Below, in pieces: positions 58,483 through 64,000 of a stretch of DNA of 64,000 nucleotides. The DNA is from Chionis minor (lineage: Eukaryota > Chordata > Aves > Charadriiformes > Chionididae): the NCBI GenBank assembly GCA_013398295.1, contig VZSF01007679.1, forward strand, positions 248,001 to 312,000, in the 5' to 3' direction. Position 1 is the first letter of the stretch. Each line of letters begins with the position of its first letter. The translations under genes and the position numbers were made by a program. The notes beneath the pieces are model-generated. The model worked only from the letters and a program-made list of their open reading frames with translations. It had not been told where the DNA came from and ran no database searches.

Positions 58483-61400
58483 GTATACTGTTTATTGGTT
58501 ACAAGAGATATACTGTATTAGTACAGAGTATTATAAAAAATCAGTTATCAAAACTATGGTAATTGGGGAATAAGTTGTTAGGGAAACTCATGCATTTATA
58601 TCAAGAAAAATAAATTCATGTTTGTAATATCAGAATGCCGATGCTGATATGAAGCCAGCTTTACAATTGACTTGTTACAAGACATGGCTAGATTCATAGT
58701 GAGAAGATAATAAGGGGTTGTGTGAGCATGTACAAGTATCTAATATGTAACTGGTCATCTATCTAGCAACATTTGTTCGTTATGTAGGCTGCTAATATAT
58801 TGAAGAAATAAGTAACTGAACACTTTTCCACTCATACGTATCTTGTCTGAAATTTTTTTATCTCTGTCCACTATTGATGAATTCTTTGTCCTTACCATGA
58901 GCAACCAAATGTCATGGTTCATGGCTTTCATAACTAAGATCATGCTTATTAATTACATGTCCTTATTTCTTAGATATTAAGGAAATTGAAGTTGTGTCCA
59001 TAGTTTGCACAATATTGCTATATCCATGTCTTACTGAGATACATGGGAATTTCAATAGATGACAATTTAATGTTTTACATGCAAGGCTTACTTTAAGCAA
59101 AAAAATGTAACGTATTATTCAGTACGGAAATGCTAGCAACAGTCTTTGTCGTTTCTATAGCCCTGGTTAGCTACAACTAACAAAAATTCCTATACTTAGT
59201 TCCAAAATATTATGTAAGGTATCTTCCTGTAGGCATGAAAGAGAAAACATTTAAATTATGGGATTCTGGATTTTGATGGTAATACCATTTATTGGGTTTT
59301 TCTGATCCACAAGGAACTAAATTATTCGTGGAAGTTTCAGGACTTCATAGAATCCTTGCAGCATCTTTGCAGACTGAAAACACTTGTCATTTACTGGGGA
59401 AAAATATTCCCTTGCATGAGTCTATGATGAATTTGATTTAGTAATGGAAAAGCATAACCTCCTCTGAACTCTTATTATGGAACAGAGGGATATAAGTTAA
59501 AAAAAATAAATTAAGTAATGCCATTTGCCTAATTAAAACCTTATCCTTTAACTGGATTAGATTACTTTCATTTTTTTCTTCAAATCCTTTACTTGACAAT
59601 AAATTCTACAGAAGATGGAAAATCAGCTTTTACTTCTCATTGACCTTTTTTTTTTGTGTACTACGATTTGAATGCTGTCACTGATGGAAGAAATTGGAAC
59701 ATAACTAGCAGTCTAAAACCTGAGAATTTCTAGTAAACCCTTATTTTATTGTGACAGTTCACCTTCCCATGGCCATTCCAACTGAGATTCCATTCTTAAA
59801 TACTTCTGAACCGGTTTTTTTAGCTATTTAAAAAAAATGTGCATTCACTAAGCAATATCACGTAAATTCTCTGCGGTATTTTCAGCACTTCCTATTCTTT
59901 AGTCACAACCCTTTTTCAAGTTGAATTTCATGTGGAGTGCACATAATAAGCAAAGGTCTCAACTTATAAAAGATGCAGTAATGGGAAAAGTCCAGACTTG
60001 ATAAATGAGGAAATTTTTATTTACCAAAATATCCACAGGCTACACTATTTAATGCTTTTAACTACCATTGATGAAACAGTGATTGATACATCTTACATAG
60101 TGATAAACAGCCCCTACCATATTTGCTTCTATCTTAATCTGTGACTTCTGCATAAAAATTTCTACAGTTGAAGATGACAGAATACACTTTTTTATTATAA
60201 TACACTAGCTGTGTTTTAAAAGAATGGTCAGAGTAGCCATTTTCTAGTAAATTTTGAACAGTGTTGAATATTAGAAATATGACTGTCTTACACTTGTATC
60301 ACGAGTGTATTTTTTGTTCTTCCATTGTTATGCCATCTGGCCCCTGTGTCATCAAAGAGCAATGAATACATGAATATCTTCAAATGATGTTACCGAAAGG
60401 CTAGTAGATAAAACAGAGGCAAAAGGGACAGATAAAAAAAAAAGTATTCCCTGGAGGCCAGTGGGGAGAGCCATGAGTCAGCTGCTGCTTTAGAGAAAAG
60501 TAGACAAAGAAATCCAAGATCCAGCAGCCTGCTATATCCATAAGAATTAAAGAAACAATATCATTGTTTTCTCTAATAACTAAAATAAAGCTATTCCTGT
60601 CTGACCTGTAAGCTGTGGTGTTGCTGGTGCTCTTTGGCTGAGGCACTCTTATATGATTCTCTCATCTTTTTGTGCTAGTCCTAACTTTGTTGTTCGATAT
60701 GGTTATTGCCAAGCGGTTCACTTTAAGTTTCTTTAAACTTGCATACTAATATGCGTTTGGCAACCCACATGCACTCTTCCTACAAAGCTTGGGTAGAACT
60801 GTAGTTGTTTTTAATTGGGAATTATTGAATACTCTTATTAAAATTGCTCTTGAAAATTGTGTTACTTCTAAATCTCACAATGAGACGTTAAGAATTTGCT
60901 GACTGATTCCAAGCTGTCCTTCTAACCACATAGCACAGGATAACGTTACCATTGACATCAGAGGTCTAATTGGTCCTGCATTGTTTGTTACTGGTATACT
61001 TCTGGGTATTCACTAATGTCACAAGTCACAGCTGCTCTTGGAGTTTCTTCTCTATCTATTATTTTCAGCAGGACAGGGAACCCAAAAGAATTTCTTTACG
61101 ACAATAGAACACAATCTCTCCCTATAACAGGCGCTTTTCAAAAAGGGAGAAACATCTTGCACAGAAAATTACCATAAGACACCTCTCATGCAAGTGGAGG
61201 CATTGGATATTCATATTAATTATTTGTGGTCTTTTTCTACTTGTTCTATGGACTTCTTACATGCTTGGGAGAAGGATACATACAGCCCTGAATGCTGCTG
61301 ACCTACTCAAATCTGAAAAAGCAGAATGTGAAGAATAGCACAAATGTACAACAAGCATAGATCAGTTTAATAGCACCTGCAGTTTGAAATGGCTCTCTAG

Positions 61401-64000
61401 CAAAAGTACCAAAAACCTGCTGTCCTAGAAAATGGAATACTGGCATTCTTATTTTCCTCCAAAATAGCTGAAAGCATGAGGAAGGGAAAGGAACCTTAAA
61501 TAAAGGTGAATTATTTCACAGTCACACTTCCTACCTTCTTTTTGTTCTGAAAAGATGCATATCTTTGCAGATAATCTGTCCCTAATAGTTTACTTTTCAT
61601 GCACTTGTGCAAGATACAGACCAATAATTGGTTTATTTGACATTGTAATAGGCTGGTCCCCTGCACTCATTACAGACTGTGCTATGTAAGTCCTGAAACA
61701 GCGTACAGTTCAGTGAGGAGTGTTCTGCCCAAGGTCACAGATTGAGTAACTGCTGAGTACTAATAGGGCAGAAAAATATTGTCTTGCTGTTACCGTTATG
61801 GTAAAATAAGGGCTGTGTTCTTTCTTAAGAAGTGAGAATATGTGGTAGTGAATAGTTGTGGGCCACACAAGACTCCATTTGGATGTCTTGGTAAAGGGAT
61901 AAATTTGGTAAAGTTATCTCTCTTGATAAAGAGATAAAGAGAAAAATAAGTATCCCCTACATATATGCTGCTTTTCTTCTGTGCTTGTTTCTGAACTCAT
62001 CCTACCTTGCTGCAGTCTTTGACGTGCAGTCCTTTTGAATTTGCTGGAGGAAATTTAAGAGCTGGACTTGGTCACAAAGCACAAACGTCTGCTTCTCAGA
62101 TGACCTCAAGACAAGTCTATAAAACTAAGAATTGTGACATTATAAATAGTACTTACTCCTTTATTTGTATCAGGAGTTGTGTTTGTATCCTGAGATTCAA
62201 TATTTTGAATGACTTCACCAAAATATTAAATACTGTTGATCAGTTAGGAGTAGTCAGTTGATGGCAAACTATGGTGAACGTTGAAGACATTAAAGCTAAA
62301 GACACTAAAGACATAGATTTTCCCACTTTTCTTTCTGTAACACTGCTTTATGAATGCTCATTTTAAAATGTTCCATAGGAAATCTCAATTCCCTCTTGAA
62401 CTCTTTAATACTTAAGAAAAAAATCTCTTACTCCAGAATCGTGAAAAGTCTGAGACAGCTGTCCCTACTGCCAAAGGAAATCTAACAAAAAAAGCCAGTT
62501 TATTTGAGAAAAGTATTATTTAAACATTGATTTTATAGGTCTTCTAAGGTCCTTATTAAGAGTGGACATATTAGGAATATAGGACGTCAGAATGCATACT
62601 TTAAAATATGTCACCATGCAGGGACTTAAAGAGTAGGTGTCTACTTAAACAATTGTTTGGAGTACTGGAATGTGATTAATCTTAAAGTGCACTATGCAAA
62701 GCTTTATAAACTAGAAAACTGTTTAAACTTAAACATAGTTTAAATATTGTCAGAATGGGATTTCAAGTTAGGGAATAAAATGATTCTCTACCACATTCAG
62801 AGTTTATAGTATATTCAGCTAAAATTGTATCATCTGTTACAGTGTAGTATCCATCATCCATGAAGAAATTTTCTTCTTCAATTTCTGCAAGAATTAAACA
62901 ATTCAAACAATCTCTGGGCTTCCCAATGGATACCATCTTTCTAGATCTGTCCGTTTTGATTCCAGTCTTCTCAATATAAAGACAATATTTATTTTCATAT
63001 ATTGTGTACTAGCCAAGCACACCATTGCCAATAAACAAATGATCCCTTCAGGTTAAAAAATAATATCCTTTCCAGAGCATTTGGCTCAACAGATGTGGAG
63101 AGAATAGATCCAATTTATCAGTCACTAAAGGAAAACTCTTTACTGAAAACTGTTGGTTTCATGGCAAATGCTGACTCAGAAGCTCTACATGAAAGCAGAA
63201 CTTTCTTGTTATGGATTTAAGTTCATAACCTCATTGATATCATTGGAAAGATGACCTATATACATCAGAGGCTGATTGTCATACTAACCTGCATTATTTT
63301 CATTCCATAGTAAGAGTGAGGATAGAAACCATCTGTTTGCTCTGTGTTGGAGCAACATATGACTTGTTAGCACCTTGACTGTTGTCTGATGCTGGTGGGT
63401 AATCTTGTAAACAAATAAAGAAATTAGATGGTCTTATAGAGTGCACAGAGAGACTGCAGAAAGAAACAGCGACCGCTGTGAATGCCACTTAAAATCTGAC
63501 TCTTTAGAACCTCTTGTAGTTAAACTTCCTATGGCAGGTTTGGAATTTCTCATTCTAAATATAGGGAATAGCAGGAATACCTCGGTACAGGTAAATACAA
63601 CTTTTCAGCAAAAGTCCATTTTATGAGGATTTTTACATGTGAGAGGTTTCCTGCAAATCTGTAAGAGTAGCAATCTCTATATAGTGTCATACATACCTTA
63701 GTTATAGGAAAACTGTAATTAGTCCATAGAATGCCAAACAGATTGCTGAAAATTAGACAAACTGCAAATTGATCTTTTTGCTCCTATCTAAAAAGCTTTG
63801 GTGGAAGAGCAAGATGATATTCCAGGCCATGTAAAACAGGAAAAAAGGACAAAAAAAGGCATTTAACCCATTAAATAATGAATAAAAGCTGATTAATAAA
63901 AGCAGCTCAAGTAGTACAATATGATTAAGAAGCTTGTTAAAAGAATTACGAGTGACACCTATAAACTGTTGGCATAGTAATACAGACCATCTTCCCAGTG
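58483..64000. other. Non-coding stretch, no gene seen
   Basis: About 5.5 kb of AT-rich DNA. Open frames are at most 84 codons (62007-62261, plus). Two spots look faintly exon-like and are described as findings: an 81-codon stop-free minus-strand frame at 62763-63008, and a plus-strand frame ending at a donor (CAG|GTAAAT) near 63590. Neither is supported enough to annotate as a gene. Confidence 0.55.

Overview
The window is vertebrate nuclear DNA and almost certainly avian. The evidence is several CR1 (chicken repeat 1) LINE fragments with the bird-type 3' end (a conserved block matching 'ggtcccttccaacct' followed by degenerate ttctatga/ttctgtga octamers), and an avian-type retroviral solo LTR. 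The family of the bird cannot be fixed by eye. The LTR type suggests a neoavian lineage, but that is inference. The single N at 20632 indicates a draft assembly.

No complete protein-coding gene is recognisable. Nearly all open frames are under about 175 codons and look like chance. The one long frame (305 codons, 16879-17796) is a 5'-truncated CR1 reverse-transcriptase remnant fused by chance to open flanking sequence. I see no CpG island, tRNA, rRNA or CRISPR-like array. The window is best read as a large intron or intergenic interval.

Layout: 1-1440 unique; 1441-1702 CR1 tail (+); 1703-9600 unique; 9601-10619 CR1 (-) with RT remnants; 10620-14837 unique with one splice-delimited candidate exon (13409-13461); 14838-15567 solo ERVL-like LTR with 5-bp target duplication; 15568-17184 unique; 17185-17888 CR1 (+); 17895-21399 unique; 21400-22870 older CR1 (-) split by a younger CR1 tail (+) at 21790-21871; 22871-26553 unique; 26554-26646 short CR1 tail (+); 26652-49708 about 23 kb with no recognisable transposon; 49719-50207 eroded CR1 (+); 50218-58259 unique; 58260-58482 very old CR1-like fragment (-); 58483-64000 unique.

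The most instructive structures are the transposon insertions. Four CR1 copies appear to sit between short direct repeats (6, 6, 8 and 9/10 bp), one CR1 is nested in another, and the solo LTR keeps its TG...CA ends, TATA box, poly(A) signal and a perfect 13-bp hairpin. A few weak candidate exons are listed with low confidence; the best is a possible 3'-terminal coding exon on the minus strand at 40015-40145 with a well-placed poly(A) signal. I found no convincing new biological system.
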